The notes: a model not told the origin generated them from the letters alone. A DNA stretch of 64,000 nt from Limimaricola cinnabarinus (GCF_002723615.1 NZ_KZ304955.1:1-64000), one strand, 5' to 3'; counted from the stretch's first letter, positions 54,104 to 63,675 are shown. A program made the numbers and translations.

Positions 54104-54696
54104 CGCGTTGCCTCGATCCATTCACGCAGGCGGCCTTCGGAATCGTCGTTCAAGGTGATGTCGGTGACGGCAGAGACGATATCGGCCCCTGCCTCGAATG
54201 CATGTGTCGCGCGCTCGGGCGTCATCCCGCCGATGGCGACAAGGGGCAGGTCGCCCACCAAGCGTTTCCACTCGGTCACGCGCTCCAGGCCCTGCTGCTC
54301 CCACTTCATCTTCTTGAGGATCGTGGGATGGACCGGGCCGAGTGCCACGTAATCGGGTGAGAGCGAAAGCGCGCGGTCGAGTTCCGCGTGATCGTGAGTG
54401 CTGATGCCCAGCTTCAGGCAGGCCCGCCGGATCGCGGGCAGATCGGCGGTGTCCAGATCCTCCTGTCCCAGATGCACCCAGTCGCATCCCTCGTCGATGG
54501 CGATCCGCCAGTGATCGTTCACCACGAGCACTGCCCCTTGCGACCGGCACAGGGCCTGCGCCCGCGCCACCACCGACCGCAATTCGGGCTCGGGAATGTC
54601 CTTGATGCGAAGCTGCACCAGCGTCACGCCGAGGGGCAGCATGCGCTCAAGCCATTCGACGCCGTCGAAGATCGGATAGAAGCGGTCGAGTTTCAT
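54100..54696 (-). CDS. thiE: Thiamine phosphate synthase
   Basis: The protein has 198 residues, a TIM barrel. Couples HMP-PP with the thiazole phosphate. LVQLRIKD near residue 27, [23 protein letters not shown] near 78-100, [23 protein letters not shown] and [28 protein letters not shown] are the usual substrate-binding blocks. Overlaps thiG and thiF by four bases each. Confidence 0.93.
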   Translation of the reverse strand: MKLDRFYPIFDGVEWLERMLPLGVTLVQLRIKDIPEPELRSVVARAQALCRSQGAVLVVNDHWRIAIDEGCDWVHLGQEDLDTADLPAIRRACLKLGISTHDHAELDRALSLSPDYVALGPVHPTILKKMKWEQQGLERVTEWKRLVGDLPLVAIGGMTPERATHAFEAGADIVSAVTDITLNDDSEGRLREWIEATR

Positions 54697-55463
54697 TCCA
54701 GAAACGCCTTTCCGACGACGGGGGTCGAGGGCGCTGCCATGTCGCGCGGCTCCATCGGGTCGGCCTGAAAGGCGAGGCGTCCCGCTTCGACGGCGCGGGC
54801 AAAGCCCTCGGCCATCGCCGCCGGATCCCCTGCCTTCGCGACGGCGGTGTTCAGCAGAACCGCGTCATAGCCCATCTCCATCGCCGTCGCCGCCTGGCTG
54901 GGCAGGCCGAGCCCCGCGTCGACGACCATCGGCACGTCCGGGAATTGCGCCCTGAGCGTGCGCAGCCCGTAGACGTTCGTCAGCCCCAGTCCGGTGCCGA
55001 TCGGCGCGCCCCAGGGCATCAGCACCTCGCAGCCGACCGAGAGGAGGCGATCGGCCAGCACCACATCCTCGGTGGTGTAGGGAAACACGCAAAACCCGTC
55101 TTCCGTCAGAATGCGCGCGGCTTCGACCAGACCGAAGGGGTCGGGTTGGAGCGTGTCGGCATGGCCGATCACCTCGAGCTTGATCCAGGAGGTGTCGAAC
55201 AGCTCGCGCGCCATCTGCGCCGTCGTTACGGCCTCGCGGACCGAATGGCATCCCGCGGTATTGGGCAGGAGCGTCACGCCCAGATCGCGCACCAGTTCCC
55301 AGAACGCGGCACCGGCCCGCTCTCCGCCGGCCTCGCGCCGGACAGAGACGGTGGCGATGCCGGCGCCGGAGCGACGAAAGGCGTCTGCCAGCACGGCAGG
55401 CGACGGATACTGCGCCGTGCCCAGCATCAGGCGCGAGCCGATCTCGGTTTCGTAGAGCCGCAT
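54693..55463 (-). CDS. thiG: Thiazole synthase
   Basis: The protein has 256 residues. Builds the thiazole phosphate from DXP, dehydroglycine and ThiS thiocarboxylate. Schiff-base Lys in WIKLEVIGD-like segment ([16 protein letters not shown] near residue 95), [15 protein letters not shown] and [12 protein letters not shown] are diagnostic. One base after the thiS stop. Dehydroglycine would come from ThiO (glycine oxidase) encoded upstream. Confidence 0.95.
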   Translation of the reverse strand: MRLYETEIGSRLMLGTAQYPSPAVLADAFRRSGAGIATVSVRREAGGERAGAAFWELVRDLGVTLLPNTAGCHSVREAVTTAQMARELFDTSWIKLEVIGHADTLQPDPFGLVEAARILTEDGFCVFPYTTEDVVLADRLLSVGCEVLMPWGAPIGTGLGLTNVYGLRTLRAQFPDVPMVVDAGLGLPSQAATAMEMGYDAVLLNTAVAKAGDPAAMAEGFARAVEAGRLAFQADPMEPRDMAAPSTPVVGKAFLE

Positions 55464-55464
55464 C

Positions 55465-55662
55465 TCAACCCCCCTGCCGTGGCGTGACGATCTCGAGCCG
55501 GTCTCCGGGGGACAGGACCGTCATCCCGCGCGCCGTTGCCGGCACGAAGTTTTCATTGATGGCGGTGGCGACTTTCGCCCCGCCGTAGCCAAGCTCGTCC
55601 AGCACCGCAGCGAGCGTGTCGGCCCGCACCTCGGTTGCGGTTCCGTTAATCGTGATCTTCAT
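55465..55662 (-). CDS. thiS: Sulfur carrier protein ThiS
   Basis: The protein has 65 residues, ubiquitin-like. Ends in the required Gly-Gly (PRQGG), the site of adenylation and thiocarboxylation; AVLDELGY and [15 protein letters not shown] are family typical. The start at 55662 lies inside the end of thiO (17-base overlap). Confidence 0.95.
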   Translation of the reverse strand: MKITINGTATEVRADTLAAVLDELGYGGAKVATAINENFVPATARGMTVLSPGDRLEIVTPRQGG

Positions 55663-56623
55663 GCCAGAACTCCGGTTTGGTGCCTTCGCAGGCGGCCTCC
55701 ACCGCCATTCGTGCCAGGGCGGGCCCGAGCAGGAAGCCGTGGCGAAAGAGGCCATTGACGTGGATCGTCTGGCCCTGCCTGCAAAGGCGGGGCAGGTTGT
55801 CGGGAAAGGCGGGGCGGGCATCGACGCCGATTTCCACAAGCTCTGCCTCGCCGAAGGCCGGGTGCAGGGCATAGGCGGCCGAAAGCAGTTCGAGGACCGA
55901 GCGGACACTACGGTGGCGGTCGTCGCTCTCGATCTGGGTCGCGCCAAGCATGAACAGCCCCTCCGCGCGCGGGACGACGTAGAGCGGGAAGCGCGGATGG
56001 AGCAGCCGGACGGGACGTGACAGCCGGATGTCGGCGCTGCGCAGGATTGCCATCTCGCCCTTTACCCCGCGTAGGTCGGGCAGCATGTCCCGTGCCGCCA
56101 GCCCGCGGCAGTCGAATGTCAGGCCATCGGGGTGGCCAGGCTCTGCGACGAAGGCAACGCCGTTCCGTTCCAGGCGGTCGCGCAGATGCGCAAGCGCCGC
56201 TCGCGGAGCGAGATGCGCCTCCCCCGGCACGTGCAGCGCGCGGTCGAAGCGGCCGATGAGGTCCGGCTCCAGCGCGGCAAGGCCCTCGGCATCGAGACGC
56301 TTGTGCCTCTCCGTGCGCCGCGCGAACCGATCAAGTTCCCGCCGGTCGCGGCCGAGTGCCACGACAATAGTCCCGCGGCGGTCGACCGCCGCCCCCTGCC
56401 GTTCCCACCAACCGGCCGCCTCCTGACCCAGCCGAACCACCGGCTCCTCTGCCGCCTCGCCTTCGCAGAACGGGGCCAGCATCCCCCCGGCCCACCACGA
56501 GCAGCCATGCGGGCCTGGCCGGGGCGCGGGGTCGAAGACCGTTACCTCGCAGCCCCGAGCGACCAGTTCCGCCGCCACGCAAAGCCCGGCGACGCCAGCC
56601 CCGAGAACGCGCGCCTGCCTCAT
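55646..56623 (-). CDS. thiO: Glycine oxidase ThiO
   Basis: The protein has 325 residues, FAD-dependent DAO family. N-terminal VLGAGVAGLCVAAELVARGCEVTVFD, SWWAGGMLAPFCEGE, DCRGLAARD, and C-terminal HVNGLFRHGFLLGPALA. Oxidises glycine to the imine used by ThiG, the aerobic alternative to ThiH. Start at 56623 overlaps the thiD stop by four bases. Confidence 0.93.
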   Translation of the reverse strand: MRQARVLGAGVAGLCVAAELVARGCEVTVFDPAPRPGPHGCSWWAGGMLAPFCEGEAAEEPVVRLGQEAAGWWERQGAAVDRRGTIVVALGRDRRELDRFARRTERHKRLDAEGLAALEPDLIGRFDRALHVPGEAHLAPRAALAHLRDRLERNGVAFVAEPGHPDGLTFDCRGLAARDMLPDLRGVKGEMAILRSADIRLSRPVRLLHPRFPLYVVPRAEGLFMLGATQIESDDRHRSVRSVLELLSAAYALHPAFGEAELVEIGVDARPAFPDNLPRLCRQGQTIHVNGLFRHGFLLGPALARMAVEAACEGTKPEFWHEDHD

Positions 56624-57423
56624 GTCCAAGCCTCGTGGAAGTGATGCACGGGGCCGTGACCCTTGCCGATCCCAAGCCTGTCGGCCGCGCGGATCGCGCC
56701 GTGCAGCCAGGCCTGCGCCCGACCGACCGCCGCCTCGACGTCGGTTCCCTTCGCCAACTCGGCCGCGATGGCCGACGAAAGGCTGCATCCCGTGCCGTGG
56801 GTATTGCGTGTCGCCAATCGCGACTGCTCCAGCGCGACGACGTTGGAAGTTGTCACCAGCCAGTCGATGCAGCTTTCAGTTTCGGCATGGCCGCCCTTCA
56901 TCACGACGGCCCGTGCGCCCAACTCAAGCAGTGCCCGGCCTTGCGCGATCGTCTCCTCGGCGGTCCGGGCCTGTGTACGGCCCAGCAGGCGCGCGGCCTC
57001 GGGCAGGTTCGGCGTCAGCACGTCGGCGCGGGGCAGCAGCCTGTGGATCAACGCATCTTCGGCGGTTTCGGTCAACAGAGGGTCCCCCGACTTCGCGACC
57101 ATCACCGGATCGAGCACGACGGGCCCGCGATAGCCCTTGATGGCCGCAGCGACTGCGACGGCGATCTCTGGCGAAGCCAGCATCCCGATCTTGATGGCCT
57201 GCGGCGGAATGTCGTCCAGCACGGCAGCGATCTGGCCCGAGACGACGGCGGGCGAGACCGCCTCGACGGCAAAGACACCGCGGGTGTTCTGCGCGGTGAT
57301 CGCGGTGATCGCGCTGGTGCCGTAAATCCCGAGGGCCGAGAAAGTCTTCAAATCGGCCTGTATGCCCGCGCCTCCGCCGCTGTCGGAGCCGGCGATGGTC
57401 AGTGCAGATCGATGTGGCATCAA
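56620..57423 (-). CDS. thiD: Hydroxymethylpyrimidine/phosphomethylpyrimidine kinase
   Basis: The protein has 267 residues, ribokinase-like. Phosphorylates HMP twice to HMP-PP. N-terminal ALTIAGSDSGGGAGIQADLKTFSALG, anion hole and catalytic Asp in THGTGCSLSSAIAAELAKG. First gene behind the TPP riboswitch. As there is no thiC in this operon, its HMP must come from salvage (ThiXYZ, TenA) or a gene elsewhere. Confidence 0.94.
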   Translation of the reverse strand: MMPHRSALTIAGSDSGGGAGIQADLKTFSALGIYGTSAITAITAQNTRGVFAVEAVSPAVVSGQIAAVLDDIPPQAIKIGMLASPEIAVAVAAAIKGYRGPVVLDPVMVAKSGDPLLTETAEDALIHRLLPRADVLTPNLPEAARLLGRTQARTAEETIAQGRALLELGARAVVMKGGHAETESCIDWLVTTSNVVALEQSRLATRNTHGTGCSLSSAIAAELAKGTDVEAAVGRAQAWLHGAIRAADRLGIGKGHGPVHHFHEAWT

Positions 57424-57489
57424 CGCTTACTCCTCCGGCGAGGGGAGGAGGGAGGAAAGGCGGCCACGGTCGCGCACGCCGATTCCTGC

Positions 57490-57578
57490 TCCGTTTCCTA
57501 CGCCGGTATTGCCCGGTTCAGGTTCAATGGGTTGGCTCACGCCTCTCAGCCCCAGACGGGGCACCCCAACGGATTTGG
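57490..57578 (-). promoter_or_regulatory. TPP riboswitch (THI box)
   Basis: On the reverse strand the leader reads GGGGTGCCCC, then GGGGCTGAGAGG, then ACCCATTGAACCTGAACCGG, then GCAATACCGGCGTAGGAAAC. These are the conserved blocks of the thiamine pyrophosphate riboswitch in the correct order. It ends about 65 bases before thiD, leaving room for sequestration of the ribosome binding site. It would shut off the whole ten-gene operon when TPP is plentiful. Confidence 0.93.
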
Positions 57579-57616
57579 TGAGGGCTTAGCAGGCAGTCAG
57601 CCGAACTACAACATGC

Positions 57617-57640
57617 CGGGGCCTTGTTGCGCAAATTTCC
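57617..57640. repeat. IS5-type terminal end, orphaned
   Basis: GGGGCCTTGTTGCGCAAATTTC resembles the terminal inverted repeats of IS5/IS427 elements and the ends near 118-132 and 42143. No transposase sequence is attached here, so only the end survives. Confidence 0.4.
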
Positions 57641-57666
57641 TGCTGACCGGACTTCCCCTTTCCCCG

Positions 57667-57990
57667 GGGGCGTTGATGATGTGACCGCCCCCCGACGGCA
57701 TCGGTGTGCCAAGATGGGTCTGCAACAATCCACATTGGAAGACGGCCATGTCGGAAGACACCATATTTTGTCTCGATCATTCCGCCTTCATCGGGCGAAG
57801 AACCTGTTTCAGGTACATGGAGCTGATGGTTCCGGCCGCGCGGTCCTCCGTGAGAAGCTGCACCGGGTCCGGGTTCTGTCCGTCTTCAGCCAGGTGCCGA
57901 CCTGCCTCGTCGTCATGGAAGCTTGGACCGGTGCCTGCGGTCAGGTGAACTCCGATGGTTTTATCGTTCTCAGCTCAGCCGCCGGAAACG
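57667..57990 (+). pseudogene. IS110-family transposase relic (IS1111-like), frameshifted
   Basis: Start MSEDTIFCLD at 57748, then after a frameshift FQVHGADGSGRAVLREKLHR and FSQVPTCLVVMEAWTGACG. This is the first ~85 residues of the IS110 DEDD domain. The left end (CGGGGGCGTTGATGATG, from 57667) and the leader parallel the relic at 10936. Everything after about 57925 is lost, and about 140 unassigned bases follow before the iolG stop. Confidence 0.7.
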
Positions 57991-58058
57991 CTTGGCCGAA
58001 ACCTCCGGTTTCGGACGGTCGCGTTCTCTGGCGGCAGAGCACAGGCAGGTGCGGCCCC

Positions 58059-59048
58059 TCAGTCGAGCCGCACCATGCGCCCCTCGCGCCAGGACAGGTC
58101 GGCCGCGTCGGCCAGAAGCTGCGCGCGCAGCCCGTCCGCGAGGCTCGGGGAAATCGCGCGCCCCTGCGCCACGCAATCCACGAAATGCCGCATCTCGGCG
58201 GCATAGGCCGCGGCGTAGCGTTCGAGGAAGAAGTCCTGCGCGGGCGCGCGCGTGAAACCCTGCGGCCCGGCCATCTCGACCGTGTCGCGCAGCATGTTGT
58301 CGGCGCGCAGCATCGCCTTGGCGCCATGCACCTCGATCCGCTGGTCGTAGCCATAGCTCGCGCGGCGCGAGTTGGAGATCTGGCAGATCCGGCCCGAGGC
58401 TGTGGTCAGCGTCACCGCCGCCGTGTCGGCATCGCCCATCGCGCCGATCTCGGGATCGACCAGCGCCGCGCCGACGGCATAGACCGTTACCGGCTCCTCG
58501 CCCAGCAGGAAGCGCGCCATGTCGAGATCGTGGATCATCATGTCCCGAAAGATGCCGCCCGAGCCTTCGATATAGGCGGGCGGCGGCGGGCTGGGGTCGC
58601 GCGACAGGATCGTCACCATCTCCACCGCGCCGATCTCATCCGCCGCGATGCGCGCGCCGATGGCGGCGAAGTTCGGATCGAAGCGGCGGTTGAAGGCGGT
58701 CATGAAGGGCACGCCCGCCGCCTCGACCGCCGCCATACAGGCGCGGATGCGCTCGGCCGAAAGATCCACCGGCTTTTCGCACAGGATCGCCTTGCCCGCG
58801 CGGGCGGCGGCGTGGATCAGGTCGTAATGCGTATGGGTCGGCGTGCCGATCACCACCGCATCGACGCCTGCATCCGCGATCAGCGCCTCGGCATCCATCG
58901 CCCGTGCGCCGCAGCTTTCGGCCAGCGCCTGCGCCGCCTCCGGCATGGCATCGGCCACGGCGGCAACGCGCGCGCCCTCCATCGCGGCCAGCGAGGCGGC
59001 ATGGACCCGGCCGATGCGGCCGCAGCCCAAAATCCCGACATTCAGCAT
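58059..59048 (-). CDS. iolG: Inositol 2-dehydrogenase (Gfo/Idh/MocA family)
   Basis: The protein has 329 residues. Oxidises myo-inositol to 2-keto-myo-inositol with NAD. N-terminal Rossmann VGILGCGRIGRVHAASL, active-site Lys in LCEKPVDLS, FNRRFDPNFAAI, and the catalytic DMMIHDLDMARFLLG (Asp and His). Start at 59048 after GGGAG, one base past the aldolase stop. Last gene of the iol operon. Confidence 0.93.
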   Translation of the reverse strand: MLNVGILGCGRIGRVHAASLAAMEGARVAAVADAMPEAAQALAESCGARAMDAEALIADAGVDAVVIGTPTHTHYDLIHAAARAGKAILCEKPVDLSAERIRACMAAVEAAGVPFMTAFNRRFDPNFAAIGARIAADEIGAVEMVTILSRDPSPPPPAYIEGSGGIFRDMMIHDLDMARFLLGEEPVTVYAVGAALVDPEIGAMGDADTAAVTLTTASGRICQISNSRRASYGYDQRIEVHGAKAMLRADNMLRDTVEMAGPQGFTRAPAQDFFLERYAAAYAAEMRHFVDCVAQGRAISPSLADGLRAQLLADAADLSWREGRMVRLD

Positions 59049-59049
59049 C

Positions 59050-59880
59050 TCATGCTCCCTTGAAATCACGCAGCACGCGCCGCGTGGCGGCGACGAGCGG
59101 CTCGTGCAGTTGCGACAGGATCACCACCCGGTCGAAGCTCTCGGCATCGCGCGCCAGCGCCTCGCGCAGCTCGCGCCCGAACACCATGCGCAGCTCGGTG
59201 CCGATGTTGAACTTGGCGATGCGCGAGTGGCGCGCCAGCGCCCGGCGCTGCGCCGCGGGCACGCCCGAGCCGCCATGGATCACCAGGGGCACCTCGCACA
59301 GCGCCTCGATCTCGCGGATGCGGGCCTCGTCGAGCCCGCCCTCGCCGCCGCGCTGCAGATGCGTGTTGCCGACCGAGATCGCCATGGCATCGACGGATGT
59401 TTCGCGCGCGAAACATGCGGCCTCCTCCGGGTCCGTCCCGGCCGAGCCCTCGCCGCCCGCATAGCCGACAAAGCCGATCTCGCCCTCGCAGGAGACGCCG
59501 GCCTCATGCGCCATGCGCGCGATGGCGGCGGTCTGCGCGATGTTCTCCTCGAGCGGCAGGCGCGAGCCGTCGAACATCACCGAGGTGAAGCCCGCCGCGA
59601 TCGCCGCGCGGCATTCTTCTTCGGTGTAGCCATGGTCGAGATGCGCCACCACCGGCACCGAGGTCGTCTCGGCTAGATGGCGGAACATCGCGCCCAGCAC
59701 GGGCAGCGGCGTGTGCTTGCGGCAGGACGGCCCGGCCTGAAGGATCACCGGCACACCCTCGGCCTCGGCGGCGGCGACATAGGCGCGCATGTCCTCCCAG
59801 CCCAGCGTGACGAGACCGGCCACGGCGTGGCCGTTTCGCAGCGCGGGCTGCAGGACGTCGGAAAGCGTGGCGAGGGTCAT
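59050..59880 (-). CDS. iolJ: Class II aldolase, probable 6-phospho-5-dehydro-2-deoxy-D-gluconate aldolase
   Basis: The protein has 276 residues of the fructose-bisphosphate aldolase class II family. Zinc ligands in VVAHLDHGYTEEECRAAI and LVIHGGSGVP, substrate loop AISVGNTHL. In inositol operons this family splits the phosphorylated ring-opened acid into DHAP and malonate semialdehyde. Between iolB (4-base overlap) and iolG, which supports the IolJ role over glycolytic aldolase. Confidence 0.86.
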   Translation of the reverse strand: MTLATLSDVLQPALRNGHAVAGLVTLGWEDMRAYVAAAEAEGVPVILQAGPSCRKHTPLPVLGAMFRHLAETTSVPVVAHLDHGYTEEECRAAIAAGFTSVMFDGSRLPLEENIAQTAAIARMAHEAGVSCEGEIGFVGYAGGEGSAGTDPEEAACFARETSVDAMAISVGNTHLQRGGEGGLDEARIREIEALCEVPLVIHGGSGVPAAQRRALARHSRIAKFNIGTELRMVFGRELREALARDAESFDRVVILSQLHEPLVAATRRVLRDFKGA

Positions 59881-60734
59881 TTGAACTTGGCCACCATGTC
59901 CATGATCCCGGGGATCGTGTGCAGCTGCTCGGCATGGGTCGGCTGGAAATACTGCTTGAGGCTGCGCTGGCTCAGACCGCCGAGGATGGTGAAGTAGTAC
60001 ATCTCGTAGCCCGGCAGCACCGCGCAGGGATGATAGCCCTTGTCGATCAGGATCGTGGAGCCGTTCACGATGTGATAGGCGTCGCCCGGCTCGTTGTCCT
60101 CGCGCTGGAGCATCTGCAGCCCCGAGCCGTAATCGGGGCGGAAGCGGAAATTGTAGGTCTCGTCGTGGCGGGTCTCGATCATCTCGCCATCCTCGCCGCG
60201 CCGGTCGGTGTCGTGCTTGTGGCTGGGAAAGCCCGACCAGCCGCCCTGCCCCACGGTGTAAAGCTCGCTCACCAGCAGGCGGCCCACCTTGTCATGCTGC
60301 TTGGCGCCGAGGATGTGCTTGATCTTGCGATGCGTCTTGGTGTCGTCGGAGCCGTATTGCACCACGTCGAGCTCGGCCTCGCGCACGTCGAAGGGCTCGA
60401 GCACCCGGTCGTATTTCGCGCCCGCGATGAAGACCTCCGTGGCCTCGCTGCGGCAGGTGATGCGGGCCTGCGCGCCGACGGGAACATAGACGCCCTCGGG
60501 CTCGCCATCCCAGACATCGACGCCGCGGCGACCGAGCTTTTCGAAGCCCATGCCCTCGACATCGACATCGACGGTGCCGGTCGCGGGCACGATGCAGGTC
60601 TCGTAGCCCGGCACGGCATAGTCGAAGCTTTCGCCCTGCTTCAGCTTGACGATGTTGAAATAGTTGAGCGGCACCAGATCGTGCTCGGCATCGACGATGG
60701 GCTGGTTGCGGTTGTCATGGGGTGCGATGTGCAT
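59877..60734 (-). CDS. iolB: 5-Deoxy-glucuronate isomerase
   Basis: The protein has 285 residues, a bicupin. Converts 5-deoxy-glucuronate to 5-dehydro-2-deoxy-gluconate. Metal-site blocks GQGGWSGFPSHKHDT and the C-terminal LIDKGYHPCAVLPGYEMYYF. Eleven bases after iolC. Confidence 0.95.
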   Translation of the reverse strand: MHIAPHDNRNQPIVDAEHDLVPLNYFNIVKLKQGESFDYAVPGYETCIVPATGTVDVDVEGMGFEKLGRRGVDVWDGEPEGVYVPVGAQARITCRSEATEVFIAGAKYDRVLEPFDVREAELDVVQYGSDDTKTHRKIKHILGAKQHDKVGRLLVSELYTVGQGGWSGFPSHKHDTDRRGEDGEMIETRHDETYNFRFRPDYGSGLQMLQREDNEPGDAYHIVNGSTILIDKGYHPCAVLPGYEMYYFTILGGLSQRSLKQYFQPTHAEQLHTIPGIMDMVAKFK

Positions 60735-60745
60735 GGGATGTCCTT

Positions 60746-61717
60746 TCAGCCTTGCGTGGGGCCGGAATGGGTGTCGAGAAAGGCCTTGAGTTCGGCCTTG
60801 TCGGGCATGGCGGGGGCGCAGCCGGGCTTGGCCACGACGATCGAGGCGCAGGCCGAGCCGCGCAGCACCGCCTCGCGCAAGGGGCGGCCTTCGGTGAGGC
60901 TCGCGATCAGCCCGGCCATGAAGCTGTCGCCCGCGCCGGTGGGTTTGAGCGCGTCCACCTCGTAGATGCCGGTGCGCAGCTCCTCGCCGCCCGCGAAGGT
61001 CACCGCGCCCTCGTGGCCCATCTTGTAGACCACGAGATCGGCCGCCTTCGAGAGCGCGCGGGCATGGGCGAAGCCCTTGTCGATCCCGCCCGCCATGAAG
61101 CCGAATTCCTCGTCATTGCCGACGATCACGTCCGACAGGCTGCCCGCGCGAGACAGCACCTCGGCGGCGACCTGCGGCGAGGGCCAGCTGTAGGGGCGGT
61201 AATCCACGTCGAAGATCACCGGCAGCCCGGCCGCGCGCGCCAGTTCGAAGGCGCGGAAGGCAGCCGCGCGCGAGGGTTCGGCGGCAAAGACCGTGCCGGC
61301 GGTGATCACCGCGTCGAAAGCGGTGTAATCCACCGCCTCGACATCCGCGAGCTCCATGCGGAAATCGGCGGCATTGTTGCGGTAGATGACGCTCTGGTGC
61401 TCGTCGACGCGCGCCTCGACGAGGGCGAGCGAGGTGCGCTCCTCGCCCCGCACCCGGCGCACATGGCGGCGGTCGATGCCGTAGGCGTCGAGCTGGTCCT
61501 CGCAATACCAGCCCACCGCGTCGTCCGACACGCAGGTCACCAGCGAGGCGCTGCAGCCGAGCTTCACCAGACCGGCGGCGATATTGGCCGAGCTGCCGCC
61601 CATCGAGACCATCATCTCGCGCGCCGCGCGGGTGCGGGTGCCGGGCGGCGTCGGTGTGAGATCCATGCCGACCCGGCCGATCACCAGAAAGCGGCGTCCC
61701 TTCAATCTCTCCAGCAT
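60746..61717 (-). CDS. iolC: 5-Dehydro-2-deoxygluconokinase
   Basis: The protein has 323 residues of the PfkB sugar-kinase family: LVIGRVGMDLTP at the N-terminus, MGGSSANIAAGLVKLG, and the catalytic DALKPTGAGDSFMAGL near residue 270. Unlike many alphaproteobacterial IolC proteins it has no fused C-terminal DUF2090 domain. Start overlaps the iolD stop by one base (TGATG). Confidence 0.93.
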   Translation of the reverse strand: MLERLKGRRFLVIGRVGMDLTPTPPGTRTRAAREMMVSMGGSSANIAAGLVKLGCSASLVTCVSDDAVGWYCEDQLDAYGIDRRHVRRVRGEERTSLALVEARVDEHQSVIYRNNAADFRMELADVEAVDYTAFDAVITAGTVFAAEPSRAAAFRAFELARAAGLPVIFDVDYRPYSWPSPQVAAEVLSRAGSLSDVIVGNDEEFGFMAGGIDKGFAHARALSKAADLVVYKMGHEGAVTFAGGEELRTGIYEVDALKPTGAGDSFMAGLIASLTEGRPLREAVLRGSACASIVVAKPGCAPAMPDKAELKAFLDTHSGPTQG

Positions 61718-63585
61718 CACACCCCCCGCCTCTGGCGGGAGCGGCCCCGTTCCTGGTTTTCGTGGCCCGCGCGGACCTTGTCGTTCGTCGTGACCTCCGG
61801 CGTGCCGACCTCCCACCAGGCGTGGCCCTGCGCGGTCCAGCCGTCATAGGCATCGACCTTCATGACGATGACCTGGCTGCGATCGGATGCCTGCGCACGG
61901 CGGAACGCCTCGCCCAGCTCGGCCGGGTTTTCGACCGTCACCGCCTCGGCGCCCTGCGCCCTCGCATGGGCCTCGAAATCGACGGCGAAGGGCTCGGGGA
62001 TGGTCGGACAATCGGCGAGCAGGTTGTTGAAGCTCTCATTGCCGGTGTTGTTCTGCAGCTTGTTGATGACCGCGAAACCGCCATTGTCGAGCACCAGCAC
62101 GATCAGCTTTTTTCGGCTCAGAACAGAGGAGTAGAGATCGCTGTTCATCATCATGTAGGAGCCGTCGCCGATGAAGACGATGGTGTCGCGCTCGGGCTCG
62201 CGCTGCTCCTGGGCGATCCGCGCGCCCCAGGCGCCCGAGATCTCGTAGCCCATGCAGGAAAAGCCGAACTCGACATCGACCGTGCCGATATCCAGCGTGC
62301 GCCAGTTCGCGGTGACCTCGGCCGGAAGCCCGCCTGCCGCCGCCACGATCCGGTCGCGCTCGTGGCACAGCTCGTTCACCACGCCGATCGCCTGCGCGTA
62401 GGAGTTGGGGCCATTGCCGGGCTTCACGTTCCGGGCCACGTAGGCGTCCCAGTCGCGCCGCTCGGCCTGTGCCTCTTCCACCCATTCGGCGGGGGCGGCG
62501 TAATCGAGCCCCCGCCCCAGCGCCTCCAGCGACCGCTTCGCATCGCCCACGACGGGCAGCGCGCGGTGTTTGCCCGCATCGTGCCGTGCGGCGTTGATCG
62601 CCACGATCTGCGCGCCTGCGTCGAAGGCGGTCCAGGAGCCGGTGGTGAAATCCTGAAGCCGCGTGCCGACCGCGAGGATCACATCCGCCTTTTGCGCGAT
62701 GGCATTGGCGCTGTCGGAGCCGGTGACGCCGATGGGGCCGATGTTGAACGGGTGGTCCGCCAGAAGGTTCGCCCGCCCCGCGATGGTCTCGACCACCGGG
62801 ATGCGATGCGCCTCGGCAAAGGCGGCAAGGTCTTCGGCCGCGCGGGAATACTGCACGCCGCCGCCGGCGATGATCATCGGGCGCTTTGCCGCAAGCAATG
62901 CCGCGCGCGCATCCGCGATCTCGGCCTCGTCGGGGGCGATGCGGCGGATGCGGTGGATCTTCTTCTCGAACAGCTCTTGGGGGAAATCCCAGGCCCAACC
63001 CTGCACGTCCTGCGGCAGGCCGATGAAGGCCGGGCCGCAATCGGCCGGATCGAGCATCGTGGCCAGCGCGGCGGGCAGCGACTGGATCACCTGCGCGGGG
63101 TGGGTGATCCGGTCCCAGTAGCGCACCACCGGCTTGAAGGCATCGTTCACGCCGAAGGTCGGGTCGCCGTAATTCTCCATCTGCTGCAGCACCGGGTCGG
63201 GTAGCCGGGTGAGGAAGCCGTCGCCGCACAGCATCAGCATCGGCAACCGGTTGGCATGCGCAAGGCCCGCGGCGGTGAGCAGGTTCATCGTGCCGGGACC
63301 GGCGCTGGCGGTGCAGAACATGAAGCGCTGGCGCAGCCACTGCTTGGCGTAACCGGCGGCGGCAAAGCCCATGCCCTGTTCGTTCTGGCCCCGATACAGC
63401 GGCAGCTCCTCCTGCATGCCGTGCAGCGCCTCGCCGAGGCAGGTGACGTTGCCATGGCCGAAGATGCCGAATCCGCCACCGCAGACGCGCAGCTCCTCCC
63501 CGTCGATCTCGATATACTGGCTGGCCAGCCAGCGGATGATGGCCTGTGCCGTGGTCAGGCGGATGGTGCCTTGTATCGACGTCAT
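61717..63585 (-). CDS. iolD: 3D-(3,5/4)-trihydroxycyclohexane-1,2-dione hydrolase
   Basis: The protein has 622 residues, a ThDP-dependent hydrolase of the acetolactate-synthase fold that opens the inositol-derived ring. GIFGHGNVTCLGEALHG with the N-terminal catalytic region, YRGQNEQGMGFAAAGYAKQ, and the ThDP motif FIGDGSYMMMNSDLYSSVLSRKKLIVLVLDNGG. First gene of the operon, directly downstream of the palindromic operator. iolE, which makes its substrate, is not in the window. Confidence 0.95.
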   Translation of the reverse strand: MTSIQGTIRLTTAQAIIRWLASQYIEIDGEELRVCGGGFGIFGHGNVTCLGEALHGMQEELPLYRGQNEQGMGFAAAGYAKQWLRQRFMFCTASAGPGTMNLLTAAGLAHANRLPMLMLCGDGFLTRLPDPVLQQMENYGDPTFGVNDAFKPVVRYWDRITHPAQVIQSLPAALATMLDPADCGPAFIGLPQDVQGWAWDFPQELFEKKIHRIRRIAPDEAEIADARAALLAAKRPMIIAGGGVQYSRAAEDLAAFAEAHRIPVVETIAGRANLLADHPFNIGPIGVTGSDSANAIAQKADVILAVGTRLQDFTTGSWTAFDAGAQIVAINAARHDAGKHRALPVVGDAKRSLEALGRGLDYAAPAEWVEEAQAERRDWDAYVARNVKPGNGPNSYAQAIGVVNELCHERDRIVAAAGGLPAEVTANWRTLDIGTVDVEFGFSCMGYEISGAWGARIAQEQREPERDTIVFIGDGSYMMMNSDLYSSVLSRKKLIVLVLDNGGFAVINKLQNNTGNESFNNLLADCPTIPEPFAVDFEAHARAQGAEAVTVENPAELGEAFRRAQASDRSQVIVMKVDAYDGWTAQGHAWWEVGTPEVTTNDKVRAGHENQERGRSRQRRGV

Positions 63586-63675
63586 TCGTGCGAATCCTCC
63601 CTGGAAAATTCCGGCCCCTGTATTTCCGATCCCTGCCGAAATCATGCTTGCGAGATATCTAGACCTACGATACAT

